From the NCBI RefSeq assembly GCF_004293625.1, contig NZ_CP033040.1, positions 2,681,001 through 2,745,000 on the forward strand: a stretch of 64,000 bases of DNA. The letters run 5' to 3'. Below, piece after piece: positions 1 to 8,407 of the stretch (position 1 is the first letter of the stretch; every line of letters starts with the position of its first letter). The notes beneath the pieces were generated by a model. That model searched no databases. It was not told the origin of the DNA and saw only the letters and a list, made by a program, of their open reading frames with translations. The stretch is from Thiomicrorhabdus indica. Its GTDB lineage: Bacteria > Pseudomonadota > Gammaproteobacteria > Thiomicrospirales > Thiomicrospiraceae. Made by a program: the position numbers and the translations under genes.

Positions 1-1
1 T

Positions 2-250
2 GATGACGATTTGGACTGGGATGACGAGTTCGATAAGATTGATGCGCAAATGAATCAACTTGAGCAAGAATACAAAGAGCGAACTAAAGCCGAAAAAGAA
101 GTGGAAAGAAAAGCTCAAGAAAAAGCCCAGGCTCAGGCGGATGGACTGGATGATGACGATGATTTTGAAGAAAAACCATCGAAAACAACCGAAGAAAAAT
201 CTTCTAATTCTGCAGAAGATTCTGAAGAATCTACCAAGTCCAAAAATTAA
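2..250 (+). CDS. C-terminal end of a charged, acidic protein (5' end outside window)
   Basis: The frame is open from the first bases of the window (first codons read DDDLDWDDEF) and ends with TAA at 248-250, so this is the 3' part of a gene that begins upstream; the TTG at 11 need not be a start. What is visible is a Lys/Glu/Gln-rich stretch that looks helical or coiled-coil, then an Asp run and a Ser/Glu/Lys tail. I see no catalytic motif, membrane segment or known domain, and such tails are low-complexity and poorly diagnostic. Function unknown; that it is a real coding end is likely, because an intergenic hairpin follows directly. Confidence 0.55.
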   Translation, partial: DDDLDWDDEFDKIDAQMNQLEQEYKERTKAEKEVERKAQEKAQAQADGLDDDDDFEEKPSKTTEEKSSNSAEDSEESTKSKN

Positions 251-262
251 ATTAGTTCTTCC

Positions 263-292
263 ATCCTTTTCTCGCGTGCCCGAGAAAAGGAT
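263..292. terminator. 12-bp perfect stem-loop after the first gene
   Basis: ATCCTTTTCTCG (263-274) and CGAGAAAAGGAT (281-292) are perfect inverted repeats around a 6-nt loop, 13 bp after the stop codon at 250. The position suits a transcription end for that gene. No clear T-run follows the stem, so a processing or mRNA-stabilising hairpin is equally possible. Confidence 0.4.
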
Positions 293-722
293 CAAAAGAG
301 GGGCACCCTTCTACGTTCTTGGAATTCACTAAGCTTGCACTGCTATGACTCACAACTCGCTTGCAAGCAAGCTCAAACAAGTTCATCATCAAACGCAGTG
401 CGGCCGCTAAGTGAATTAACCAATCTCTTCGAAAAGGGTAAATACCTCACCTTTCATTTCAAAAGTAAAAGTTTGTCATAACCTTAAATCTCAATATAAA
501 ATTAAGGCTAAGGCCTTTTAACTCCTTGTGCAGAGAACAGTTGTGGCGCTTAACGAAGCCAAAAGTTAAGTAAGCCCGCTGTTTGAGTTCGCTTGGGAAC
601 GAGTTCGGGCTTACCTTTTGGCAAGTTTAGCAACACTCTGTAAACGTAACAGGAGCTGTTTTCTTTGGTTCGTTTCTTTGCCAGCGCAAAGAAATGAACA
701 AGAAAAAATTGAAAAATAATTT
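293..722. other. Non-coding region with two structured inverted repeats
   Basis: About 430 bp without a convincing gene. It holds an imperfect long hairpin, GCCAAAAG at 558-565 with CTTTTGGC at 615-622 enclosing TAAGCCCG at 571-578 with CGGGCTTA at 606-613, and a second hairpin just before the next gene (668-699). Nothing else recognisable is seen. Confidence 0.5.
668..699. repeat. 14-bp stem-loop just upstream of the DUF255 gene
   Basis: GTTCGTTTCTTTGC (668-681) pairs with GCAAAGAAATGAAC (686-699) around a CAGC loop, with a single G-T wobble. It ends 23 bp before the ATG at 723. It resembles dispersed intergenic hairpins seen in many proteobacteria (memory, not checked). It could be a mobile hairpin remnant or a leader structure for the downstream gene. 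Confidence 0.5.
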
Positions 723-2453
723 ATGTTTATCCGCCTAAGTATTTTCTTGGTTTTCGCAAAACTTAGTATTTCGTTAAGTTTCGCTCAAAGCCCTTTGCAA
801 AATCACCCCAGTGAATATCTGGCGATGCACGCCAAAGACCCAGTTCAATGGCACCTGTGGAACACTGAAACCCTAATCAAAGCCCAACAACAAAACAAAC
901 TCATTCTCGTCTCAAGTGGCTATTTTTCTTGTCATTGGTGTCATGTCACCCAAAAAGAGCTTTATCAAAACTCTGAAATTGCCAACAAGATGAATCAACT
1001 TTTCATCAATATCAAAGTTGATCGTGAGTTAACACCCGAAATTGACCGGCAAATGATTGATTTTGCGAAACGCATTGTTGGTGCGGCTGGCTGGCCACAA
1101 CACGTCATTTATACACCGGCCGGTAAACCTTTCGCCGCCTTTACCTATCTTCCCAAAGACGACTTTACAAACTATTTGCAAAACCTTGAAAACCTCTGGA
1201 AAACAGAGCAATCGAAGATTGAGCAACTGGCGAGCCGTCAAAATTCCACAAAAACGACAATTCAACCCAATGCCGCCCAATCAATTACCAACCTATCGGC
1301 ACAAATCACCGATTCGGTAAAAAAGCATATGGATGATTTCAGTGGTGGAATCAAAGGCTCACATAAATTCCCCAACAGCCCGTTGTTATTAAGCTTACTC
1401 AAACAAAAAAACTTACCGGCCGGTATCAAAGAATGGCTCAAACTCACACTCAAACAAATGCAATCTCAACATTTGTTTGATCATGTGTATGGCGGATTTT
1501 ATCGATATACCGTGGACCCTGAATGGCAAACACCGCACTTTGAAAAAATGCTGTATGACAATGCGCAACTCTTGGAAGTGTATCTACGTGCCGCGATGAA
1601 ATGGCCTGAAAGTGATTTTTTACAAACTGCAGAAAACACTTTGAATTTTCTTCGCAAACATCTGTTTGATGACAGGCTCAAGCTTTATCTAGGCAGCCAA
1701 TCTGCCTTGGATCAATTTGGCCAAGAAGGTGGCGACTATCTCTGGACCCAAAATGCCCTTAAAAACCAATTATCGATAGCTGAGTTCGAACTGGTTGAAG
1801 CTGAATGGAATCTCAACCACACACCGCCCTATGAACTTGGCTTCCATCCCAAACCGACATCAAAGTATTGGTCATCAATTCAGGCAAAACTTCAGAAACG
1901 AAATCATAAACAACCGATACCCACTGACAGCAAGGCGATTGTCGCTTGGAACGCACTGTTACTCTCTGCGCTCAATGTCGCAACGGAAATTTCTCAATCA
2001 CAAAGCTTACCGGCTGGTGAGTTTCCTAACCTTTCAAAAAGCGCACAATTGACCGAGCAATTAGCCAATCGCTTAGCCGAAATCATTCTCGAATCCAATA
2101 TTCCACGCGCCCTTGCTTGGCAAAATAAACAAGTTATGTCACTTGCCACCGTAACACTAGAGGAAGTCGCTTATGGTTTAAAAGCATTGGCCAAGCTTCC
2201 AGAAAACATTACAAGCCCAGTTCATCAGCAAGCAATACAACAACTGTTACAACAAGCACAGAGCTTTTCAGCAAAAACAGGCTGGCGATTTACAACAACT
2301 TCACCCCATTATGAATGGCACATTGCCGACAATGAACTTCCCAGCCCAACCGCAATTCTGAACTGTTATCAAGCCCAATCGCCGGCCCTTAAAACCTTAC
2401 CGGCCGGCAAAGAAATCTGGCAATTTTCTAGCTACCTTAATCATTACAAATAA
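723..2453 (+). CDS. DUF255 (Thioredox_DsbH) thioredoxin-fold protein with signal peptide
   Basis: The 576-residue protein starts with a hydrophobic signal peptide (about residues 1-22, cleavage near AQS). The opening HPSEYLAMHAKDPVQW and the CHWCH motif (Cys70, Cys73) are the signature of the DUF255 family, also called YyaL or SPATA20-like: an N-terminal thioredoxin fold followed by an alpha/alpha barrel. The family usually has 600-700 residues, so the C-terminal part is a little short. A thiol redox role outside the cytoplasm is plausible from the CxxC and the signal peptide, but no substrate is known. Residues encoded by the ACCGGCCGGT repeat give Pro-Ala-Gly in at least three places (codons at 1116, 1416, 2400). 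Confidence 0.85.
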   Translation: MFIRLSIFLVFAKLSISLSFAQSPLQNHPSEYLAMHAKDPVQWHLWNTETLIKAQQQNKLILVSSGYFSCHWCHVTQKELYQNSEIANKMNQLFINIKVDRELTPEIDRQMIDFAKRIVGAAGWPQHVIYTPAGKPFAAFTYLPKDDFTNYLQNLENLWKTEQSKIEQLASRQNSTKTTIQPNAAQSITNLSAQITDSVKKHMDDFSGGIKGSHKFPNSPLLLSLLKQKNLPAGIKEWLKLTLKQMQSQHLFDHVYGGFYRYTVDPEWQTPHFEKMLYDNAQLLEVYLRAAMKWPESDFLQTAENTLNFLRKHLFDDRLKLYLGSQSALDQFGQEGGDYLWTQNALKNQLSIAEFELVEAEWNLNHTPPYELGFHPKPTSKYWSSIQAKLQKRNHKQPIPTDSKAIVAWNALLLSALNVATEISQSQSLPAGEFPNLSKSAQLTEQLANRLAEIILESNIPRALAWQNKQVMSLATVTLEEVAYGLKALAKLPENITSPVHQQAIQQLLQQAQSFSAKTGWRFTTTSPHYEWHIADNELPSPTAILNCYQAQSPALKTLPAGKEIWQFSSYLNHYK

Positions 2454-2559
2454 CAAAACCCTGCTACTTTATCCTATCCCGCCTCTTTAAACGAACCTCA
2501 GCTTGGTCATAACAACTCAGTCCATTACAATAAACTTTTCTCAAATTTAGAGCGGTTTT

Positions 2560-3243
2560 ATGGGCTTTTTAATTATTGGTTTTGTGTTGTTGTTTGTGCT
2601 CACGACCCTACCAAGTATTTGGACCAAATATATCCTCAACAAGCACCGAAAACCTCACCCAGATATTCCAGGAACAGGTCTACAGTTTGCCGATCATTTG
2701 GTAAACAAATTCAACTTGGACGTCAAAGTCGAAGAGACCGATCAAGGCGACCATTATGATCCGATTGATAAAGCGGTTCGAATCTCCAGCGCCAATGCAC
2801 ACTCCAACTCACTTACCGCAATCACTACCGTCGCTCATGAAATCGGCCACGCCTTGCAGCACCAAGAAGGCTACGAACCGCTTATGGAAAGAACCGCACT
2901 GGTCGAACGCGCGGCCATTATGCAAAAATTCGCTAGCGGTGCCTTATTGGTCACACCGGTTTTAATCGCCGTGGTTCACACACCTTTGATTGGAATTATC
3001 ACTTTTGGTGCTGGATTCATTGCGATGGGCGTCCCCGTGATTATTCATCTGAGTACATTGAAAGTAGAGTTTGATGCCAGCTTTGAGCGAGCTTTGCCGC
3101 TATTAAAGAAAGGAGAGTATTTAAACCATAGCGATCAACGCAAAGCCAAAAAAATTCTCTTTGCTTGCGCCATGACTTATGTTGCTGCGTCTCTATCGAG
3201 CTTATTTAACCTATGGAAATGGCTTAAAGCGATTAAGCGATAG
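2560..3243 (+). CDS. YugP-family zinc metallopeptidase (membrane)
   Basis: A 227-residue protein with an N-terminal membrane helix (about 1-20), a cytoplasmic HExxH zinc motif HEIGHALQHQ (His93, Glu94, His97) and further hydrophobic segments around 125-165 and 195-215. Length, motif context and topology match the Zn_peptidase_2/YugP family of uncharacterised neutral zinc peptidases. No substrate is known for the family. The gene stands alone, 106 bp after the DUF255 gene and convergent with the receiver-domain gene. A perfect copy of the ACCGGCCGGT palindrome lies in the gap that follows. Confidence 0.88.
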   Translation: MGFLIIGFVLLFVLTTLPSIWTKYILNKHRKPHPDIPGTGLQFADHLVNKFNLDVKVEETDQGDHYDPIDKAVRISSANAHSNSLTAITTVAHEIGHALQHQEGYEPLMERTALVERAAIMQKFASGALLVTPVLIAVVHTPLIGIITFGAGFIAMGVPVIIHLSTLKVEFDASFERALPLLKKGEYLNHSDQRKAKKILFACAMTYVAASLSSLFNLWKWLKAIKR

Positions 3244-3262
3244 CCTCTAACTGCCAAAGTTT

Positions 3263-3272
3263 ACCGGCCGGT
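3263..3272. repeat. Intergenic ACCGGCCGGT palindrome (extended TTTACCGGCCGGTAAA)
   Basis: Perfect palindrome over 16 bp (3260-3275) in the gap between two convergent genes. Its flanks are the same as those of the copy at 20193 for about 20 bp (AAGTTTACC...GGTAAACA). It may fold as a hairpin on either strand. Confidence 0.95.
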
Positions 3273-3310
3273 AAACATTGTTGGGATATCATTTAGCGAC
3301 GTTCAACACC

Positions 3311-4093
3311 TTAATCCAGTTGAGATAGGTTTTTATCAATACGGATGTAGAACTCTTCAGGCGTAAAATGCAGATTATAAAAATCATTCACACCATACTT
3401 CAGTAGCTTCATGGTCACGCGCAGATCCGTTGGACGACCACATAACATAACAGGAAGATAATGACTCGGATAACTTTGACGTAAAACGTCTAGCCACTCA
3501 ATAAGTCCATGACAATTGGACAAAGTTGCCCCCGTAATCAAAATTAATCTTGGCAAGATTGGCTCAATAAAGCTGTCTTGAAATCCAGAAAGCCCCAGCT
3601 CTTGACCAATATTCGAAGTTTTATCAAACACTCGAACTGGAAAACGTTGAGATACAAGTAACGACTTTAGCTTCATTTCACTGAAATGATCATCCAGAGA
3701 CAAAATCCAAATCGGGCGATCACTATTTTTAACCAAACGACTCGTGACTCTTACCGCGTGCTCAATGGCAGCAGCGGAATCCTGAACAATATATTCTGCA
3801 ACTGACATATTTCCAATATGTGCATCCACTTCCTCAAGATAACTCTCAGTCATGACTAACACACTAATGGATAAATTCGATAAGAAATTTAAGGTTTCAT
3901 CTTGGAAGGCATCAGGCAAATTCAAACTACACAATACAATATCGAAGTCTTCCGCTTGCAAACGTAAATGCATTTGCTCAATCGACCCCACCACCTCTAA
4001 TTCACAATCAACGACTCGGAACAACCCTTGTCGAAACGTATCAATAAAGGCGTGGTTTTGGTCGACTAACAATAGTTTGGCTTTTGGCTGCAT
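3311..4093 (-). CDS. Tandem degenerate receiver-domain protein
   Basis: The 260-residue protein begins with a response-regulator receiver fold: KLLLVDQNH supplies an acidic-pocket Asp, but the phosphoacceptor strand reads IVLCSLNLPD, with Ser where the phosphorylated Asp normally sits. A second receiver-like segment starts near residue 128 (WILSLDDHF) and its equivalent strand reads LILITGATLS, also without the Asp, and ends in a helix typical of PleD-type regulators. There is no GGDEF, EAL or DNA-binding output. It may be a pseudo-receiver adaptor or the remnant of a longer two-receiver regulator. No kinase gene is adjacent. Confidence 0.65.
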   Translation of the reverse strand: MQPKAKLLLVDQNHAFIDTFRQGLFRVVDCELEVVGSIEQMHLRLQAEDFDIVLCSLNLPDAFQDETLNFLSNLSISVLVMTESYLEEVDAHIGNMSVAEYIVQDSAAAIEHAVRVTSRLVKNSDRPIWILSLDDHFSEMKLKSLLVSQRFPVRVFDKTSNIGQELGLSGFQDSFIEPILPRLILITGATLSNCHGLIEWLDVLRQSYPSHYLPVMLCGRPTDLRVTMKLLKYGVNDFYNLHFTPEEFYIRIDKNLSQLD

Positions 4094-4156
4094 CCAAAAT
4101 TTCCTTAGTTCTCTCTGATTTCTGTGTGATTAACGATAGACTAGCACACTCGTTGC

Positions 4157-5113
4157 TTAAACATCACCGACTATATTGTCACCATAGGTTTCTAGTTGCA
4201 AGGTGACGTGGTGTACCCGATGGGCACTCAGCAGATAATCTTTAATTTCACATAAAGTTTGATCATTAATATGCGACAAATCAGTTTTAGCATGCAACGT
4301 CATCATCACCTGATCTTCTGCAATCGCCCATAAATGAACATGGTGAACATCAGCAATGTAAGCAAAATTGGCTTCTAAATCTTGTTTAATTGCTTGGATT
4401 TCGTAACCGGCCGGTACACCTTCAAGCAAAATATGCGCAGACTCTCGCATTAATCGATAAGCGCCAATTCCAATAATGATAGCAATTGCTATCGACAAAA
4501 TCGGATCGATAACAAACCAGCCCGTGTAATAAATAATTATCGCACCCGCAATTACGCCGATTGATGCTAAGGTATCACCCAGGAAATGAAGCGTTGCACC
4601 GCGCATATTCATATTGTGTTGATCGCCCGAATGCAAAATCCAAAACACAATCAAATTATTTAACAAACCAATTACCGCAATAATAAACATCTCTTTGCCC
4701 ATAATGGGTTGCGGTTCCAAAAAACGCTGTACCGCCATAATGACAATTCCACCGACAATCAGTAGCAAAGTAAATCCATTCACAAACGCAGTTAAAATTT
4801 GAAACCGCTGAAAACCAAATGTCATTCTTTCGGTCGCGCTTTTCTGGCTCATATGGAAACCCCACCAAGCCACCAACAAAGCCATGGCATCGGTCAACAT
4901 ATGGACACCGTCTGCAACCAATGCGACAGAATTTACCCAGAGCCCACCAATGATTTCCACCAGCATATAAGAGGCGGTCAAGACCGCAGCAATCAGCACT
5001 TTTTTCTGATTATTCTTGTTGGGTTTTGAAATATGAGAATGATGATAAGCCACCGGCTGGACCGTTTTGGACTCCACATTCTCTTTAGCTGCCTGAATGG
5101 ATAACTTTGTCAC
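4157..5113 (-). CDS. Cation diffusion facilitator (CDF) heavy-metal exporter
   Basis: A 318-residue inner-membrane antiporter of the CDF family (ZitB/CzcD type) exporting Zn2+ or related divalent metals against protons. Six membrane helices are visible from about residue 38 to 215. The transport site is present as the HxxxD pair in TM2 (His71, Asp75, after VALVADG with Asp68) and the second pair in TM5 (HFLGD). The C-terminal cytoplasmic domain (LLEGVPAGY onward) has the His residues of the regulatory site (HHVHLWAI). The N-terminus carries a short His-rich patch AYHHSHISK. Pro-Ala-Gly in VPAGYE is encoded by a copy of the ACCGGCCGGT repeat (4406-4415). Metal specificity cannot be read from sequence alone. 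Confidence 0.92.
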   Translation of the reverse strand: MTKLSIQAAKENVESKTVQPVAYHHSHISKPNKNNQKKVLIAAVLTASYMLVEIIGGLWVNSVALVADGVHMLTDAMALLVAWWGFHMSQKSATERMTFGFQRFQILTAFVNGFTLLLIVGGIVIMAVQRFLEPQPIMGKEMFIIAVIGLLNNLIVFWILHSGDQHNMNMRGATLHFLGDTLASIGVIAGAIIIYYTGWFVIDPILSIAIAIIIGIGAYRLMRESAHILLEGVPAGYEIQAIKQDLEANFAYIADVHHVHLWAIAEDQVMMTLHAKTDLSHINDQTLCEIKDYLLSAHRVHHVTLQLETYGDNIVGDV

Positions 5114-5131
5114 AATGTTTTCCTCAAAATA

Positions 5132-5881
5132 CTACTCAACTTGAGTTTGTGCAATCGCCCAAACTTCGATCCATTTAATATTGGTCTGTTGACGGATTTG
5201 TCGAACCAATTCATTCATAGTCGCACCGGTTGTCACCACATCATCCACCAGAGCGATCCGCTCAAATGATTCCAATAACGAAATATCAATCGCAAAGGCA
5301 TCTTGTAGATTCTGTTTTCGCTGTTTTGCATCCAGTTGCGCCTGTGGCGGTGTATGGCGAATTCGCCACACAGCCTTATCAATCATTGGAATATCAGACC
5401 AATCACTCAACCGTTTTGCCAAACGCTGAGATTGGTTAAACCCTCTTTCTCTATAACGCTGTAAATGAACCGGTACCGGAATCAAAGCCTGCACCCTTTC
5501 ACTCGACTCGGACATAAACTGCAATTCAAATTTTTGCGTAAACAAATCGGCTAACAATCGGCCTCGTTCAATTTTCGCATAATATTTAAACTCTTGAATC
5601 CAATGACTCACCGGCATTTCATAATCAAATGCAATTTTTTGCGCATCCCAATTTTCGGCTAATGTAGCAATGCTTACTTGATGACTATCTTTACCGGCCA
5701 GTGCGGCATCTGTTTTTCGCCAATCCACTTCTTCAGATGTCTGCCTCCAAGGCAAAGCCTGTTGTTCAGCAGGCGTTAATTCCAAGTCCTGACAGGCTTT
5801 GCCTGACAAAATAGAATCAATTTGAAACACACATTGAATTAACTGAGCAGAGATGGATTGCAAAACATTCACTCGCTTCAT
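5132..5881 (-). CDS. comF: ComF-family phosphoribosyltransferase-like protein
   Basis: The 249-residue protein ends with the ComF/GntX hallmark: a phosphoribosyltransferase core with VPVHLQRYRERGFNQS (about residues 135-150) and the PRPP-binding loop ALVDDVVTTGAT (about 210-221). In other bacteria ComF proteins support DNA uptake in competent cells (ComF, with ComFA and PriA). The usual N-terminal zinc ribbon with two CxxC pairs is degenerate: only scattered Cys are seen near residues 17 and 30. It lies head-to-head with bioB, 63 bp apart; in E. coli the homologue gntX neighbours another biotin gene, bioH. A competence role is relevant to the dispersed palindrome but is only an inference. Confidence 0.85.
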   Translation of the reverse strand: MKRVNVLQSISAQLIQCVFQIDSILSGKACQDLELTPAEQQALPWRQTSEEVDWRKTDAALAGKDSHQVSIATLAENWDAQKIAFDYEMPVSHWIQEFKYYAKIERGRLLADLFTQKFELQFMSESSERVQALIPVPVHLQRYRERGFNQSQRLAKRLSDWSDIPMIDKAVWRIRHTPPQAQLDAKQRKQNLQDAFAIDISLLESFERIALVDDVVTTGATMNELVRQIRQQTNIKWIEVWAIAQTQVE

Positions 5882-5902
5882 CCTGTTTAATTTCTTATGA
5901 GC

Positions 5903-5945
5903 TATAATACGCCTTCACTCACAGGATAGGCATGGAAATTTACAA
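5903..5945 (+). promoter_or_regulatory. Putative bioB promoter -10 and leader
   Basis: A consensus TATAAT lies at 5903-5908 in the 63-bp gap between comF and bioB, about 36 bp before the bioB ATG. The matching -35 is poor (region near 5880), so an activator or extended -10 would be needed. No biotin-repressor (BirA) operator can be named with confidence. Confidence 0.4.
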
Positions 5946-6946
5946 TGTCAGAAAACGCCCAAACCTCCCAAATCGGACAAATTCGCCATGACTGGTCAGT
6001 AGAAGAAATTCGCGCCATTATGGATCAACCTTTTAACGATTTAATGTTTCAGGCACAAACTATCCATCGTGAGAACTTTAATCCTAATGAAGTCCAAACC
6101 AGCACCTTAGTCAACATCAAATCCGGTGGTTGCGCAGAAGACTGCTCTTACTGCTCACAAAGTTCACGCTACAACACTGGGCTTGAAAAAGAGAAAATGA
6201 TGGCGTTGCAAGAAGTGGTCGATAAAGCCGTCGCTGCCAAAGAAAAAGGCGCAACACGTTTGTGTATGGGAGCTGCTTGGCGCAACCCAAACAAAAAAGA
6301 TTTTCCTCTGGTTTTAGACATGGTCAAAATGGTCAAAGGCTTAGGCATGGAGACTTGCCTGACACTTGGAATGCTGGACGATGAACAAGTCAAAATGCTC
6401 AAAGACGCTGGCTTAGACTACTACAACCACAATTTAGACACGTCAGAAGCCTACTACCCGAAAGTCATTACCACTCGTACCTTCCAAGACCGACTGGATA
6501 CCATCGACAAAGTGCAAAAAGCTGGTATCAATGTATGTTCGGGCGGAATTATCGGCATGGGTGAAGCGCATACCGATCGCGCCGAACTGCTTCGCACCTT
6601 TGCAAATATGCACCATCATCCAAGCTCAGTGCCAATCAACCTTTTGGTTCCGGTAGAAGGCACACCGCTTGCCCACATGCGAGGCAAAACCGACTCATTT
6701 GAATTCATTCGAGTTATTGCAACCGCACGTATCTTAATGCCCCAGTCTTATGTGCGCTTATCCGCCGGCCGAATGGAACTGACCGATGAAGCACAAGCCT
6801 TATGTTTCTTAGCCGGCGCAAACTCGATTTTCTATGGTGATAAACTGCTGACCACTGACAACCCAGAATCGGATCATGATGCTGAACTGTTTGCAAAACT
6901 TGGCATTAATATGCAAGTGACAAAAGACGCAGTGAAGTCAGCCTAA
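5945..6946 (+). CDS. bioB: Biotin synthase
   Basis: BioB is the radical-SAM enzyme that inserts sulfur into dethiobiotin, the last step of biotin synthesis. The 333-residue protein has the radical-SAM cluster motif CAEDCSYC (Cys63, Cys67, Cys70) and further BioB signatures: [17 protein letters not shown] and the C-terminal [13 protein letters not shown], which supply ligands of the auxiliary [2Fe-2S] sulfur source. Length and start are typical of the family. It precedes bioF by about 90 bp on the same strand, so the two may be co-transcribed. Confidence 0.98.
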   Translation: MSENAQTSQIGQIRHDWSVEEIRAIMDQPFNDLMFQAQTIHRENFNPNEVQTSTLVNIKSGGCAEDCSYCSQSSRYNTGLEKEKMMALQEVVDKAVAAKEKGATRLCMGAAWRNPNKKDFPLVLDMVKMVKGLGMETCLTLGMLDDEQVKMLKDAGLDYYNHNLDTSEAYYPKVITTRTFQDRLDTIDKVQKAGINVCSGGIIGMGEAHTDRAELLRTFANMHHHPSSVPINLLVPVEGTPLAHMRGKTDSFEFIRVIATARILMPQSYVRLSAGRMELTDEAQALCFLAGANSIFYGDKLLTTDNPESDHDAELFAKLGINMQVTKDAVKSA

Positions 6947-6962
6947 CCCTATAAATGGCGAA

Positions 6963-7004
6963 GTGCAAAGTGGTAAAAAAGCATCTTTTTCAAGCGCTTT
7001 GCAC
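6963..7004. repeat. Hairpin in the bioB-bioF gap
   Basis: GTGCAAAG (6963-6970) and CTTTGCAC (6997-7004) are perfect inverted repeats around 26 nt. There is no T-run after the stem, so it is more likely an mRNA processing or stability element than a full terminator. Confidence 0.4.
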
Positions 7005-7033
7005 AAATAGCTCCATGCAACTAATGCTTTTTT

Positions 7034-8254
7034 ATGCCCATTGAATCCATTGAACAAAGATTTACCGGCCGGTTAAAACAACGTCAAGACGAACATTTGT
7101 ATCGTCATAGACCTTTGAGTTTTTCCCCACAACAGCCGCACATGCAAATCAATGGCGTGCACTGTATCAACTTCTGTTCCAACGACTATCTGGGGCTGGC
7201 CAATCATCCAAAAATTCAACAACGACTGATTGAAGTTCTACAAAATCAAGAAGTAAGTTACGGTTCTGGTGCTGCTCACTTAGTAACGGGACACCACCTA
7301 CAACACCATTTGCTGGAAGACGAAATTGCGGATTGGTTAGGCGTCGAACGCGTCCTCTTGTTTTCCACAGGCTTTATGGCAAATTTAGCGGTACTTCAAA
7401 CCTTTGCACAAAAAGGCGATGTAATTCTTGGCGACAAGCTCAACCATGCTTCATTAATTGATGGCGCTTTACAATCTGAAGCCGATTTCAAACGTTATCC
7501 GCATCTTGATACAAAAGGCTTAGAAAAGCGCTTAAAAGCCGCTAAAAGTGCCAAACAACAAGCCATTATTGTCACCGATGGCGTTTTTAGTATGGATGGT
7601 GATTTAGCACCGCTGGATAAAATTCAAGAATTAGCCGGCCGGTATAATGCCTGGCTAATTGTCGATGATGCTCATGGATTTGGTGTACTTGGAGAACAAG
7701 GTCGAGGCACCTTAAGCCACTTTAAATTAACGCCTGATTTGAACACTTTACAAATCGGTACACTCGGCAAGGCCTTTGGTTGCGGTGGAGCCTTTATTGC
7801 AGGTTCCAACACCGCCATTGAAGCTCTTATTCAATTTGCTCGCCCATACATTTACACCACCGCCAGCCCACAACTGAATGCTGTTGCTGTACGCGAAGCA
7901 TTAAAAATTATTAAACAGGCTGACAATAGCCGTCAAAAGCTGCAAATGCTCATAAAACAGTTCCGAAAAGGCGTAAAAAACTTAGGATTATCGCTCTGGG
8001 ATTCTCCGACAGCGATTCAGCCAATTCTTCTAGAAAACTCTGAAAAGGCCATTCAATGGTCTGAAGCTCTTAAAAAACAAGGTTTTTGGGTCGCGGCCAT
8101 TCGCCCACCAACCGTCCCTCAAAACCAAGCGCGGTTGCGAATCACACTCAGTGCAAGCCATACACCTAAACATGTCGAAGCACTTATAGAAGCTTTGAAA
8201 AGCTTGGCGAACCAGCTCCCATGCACCTCAACACAACCTGCACCAAAAAAATAA
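7034..8254 (+). CDS. bioF: 8-amino-7-oxononanoate synthase
   Basis: BioF is a PLP enzyme that condenses pimeloyl-ACP (or CoA) with alanine in biotin synthesis. The 406-residue protein shows the AOS-family fold: YGSGAAHLVTG substrate region (near 76-86), IVDDAHGFGVLG with the PLP-stacking Asp/His (211-214) and the Schiff-base Lys246 in GTLGKAFGCGG. Two ACCGGCCGGT-type sites fall in it: a perfect one at 7064 read as Thr-Gly-Arg in the variable N-terminus, and a one-mismatch one at 7634. No bioH, bioC or bioD follows; the rest of the pathway must lie elsewhere. Confidence 0.96.
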   Translation: MPIESIEQRFTGRLKQRQDEHLYRHRPLSFSPQQPHMQINGVHCINFCSNDYLGLANHPKIQQRLIEVLQNQEVSYGSGAAHLVTGHHLQHHLLEDEIADWLGVERVLLFSTGFMANLAVLQTFAQKGDVILGDKLNHASLIDGALQSEADFKRYPHLDTKGLEKRLKAAKSAKQQAIIVTDGVFSMDGDLAPLDKIQELAGRYNAWLIVDDAHGFGVLGEQGRGTLSHFKLTPDLNTLQIGTLGKAFGCGGAFIAGSNTAIEALIQFARPYIYTTASPQLNAVAVREALKIIKQADNSRQKLQMLIKQFRKGVKNLGLSLWDSPTAIQPILLENSEKAIQWSEALKKQGFWVAAIRPPTVPQNQARLRITLSASHTPKHVEALIEALKSLANQLPCTSTQPAPKK

Positions 8255-8407
8255 AAAAGCACCAAATAATTCCATATTTTTTCTATAAAAATTTAATGTT
8301 TTCTCAAAAATTATCTAAGCAACTGTTTTTAAAATCAAAAAATAAAGTCTCATCAATAATTGCTTACCAATAAGCCACTAGACATCAATCAAGTGGTGAG
8401 TAAGCCC

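Noticed and set aside
2005-2014. ACCGGCTGGT, ACCGGCCAGT, TACCGGCCAAG and similar
   Set aside because: They break the CCGGCCGG core, so I did not count them as copies; they may be decayed copies.
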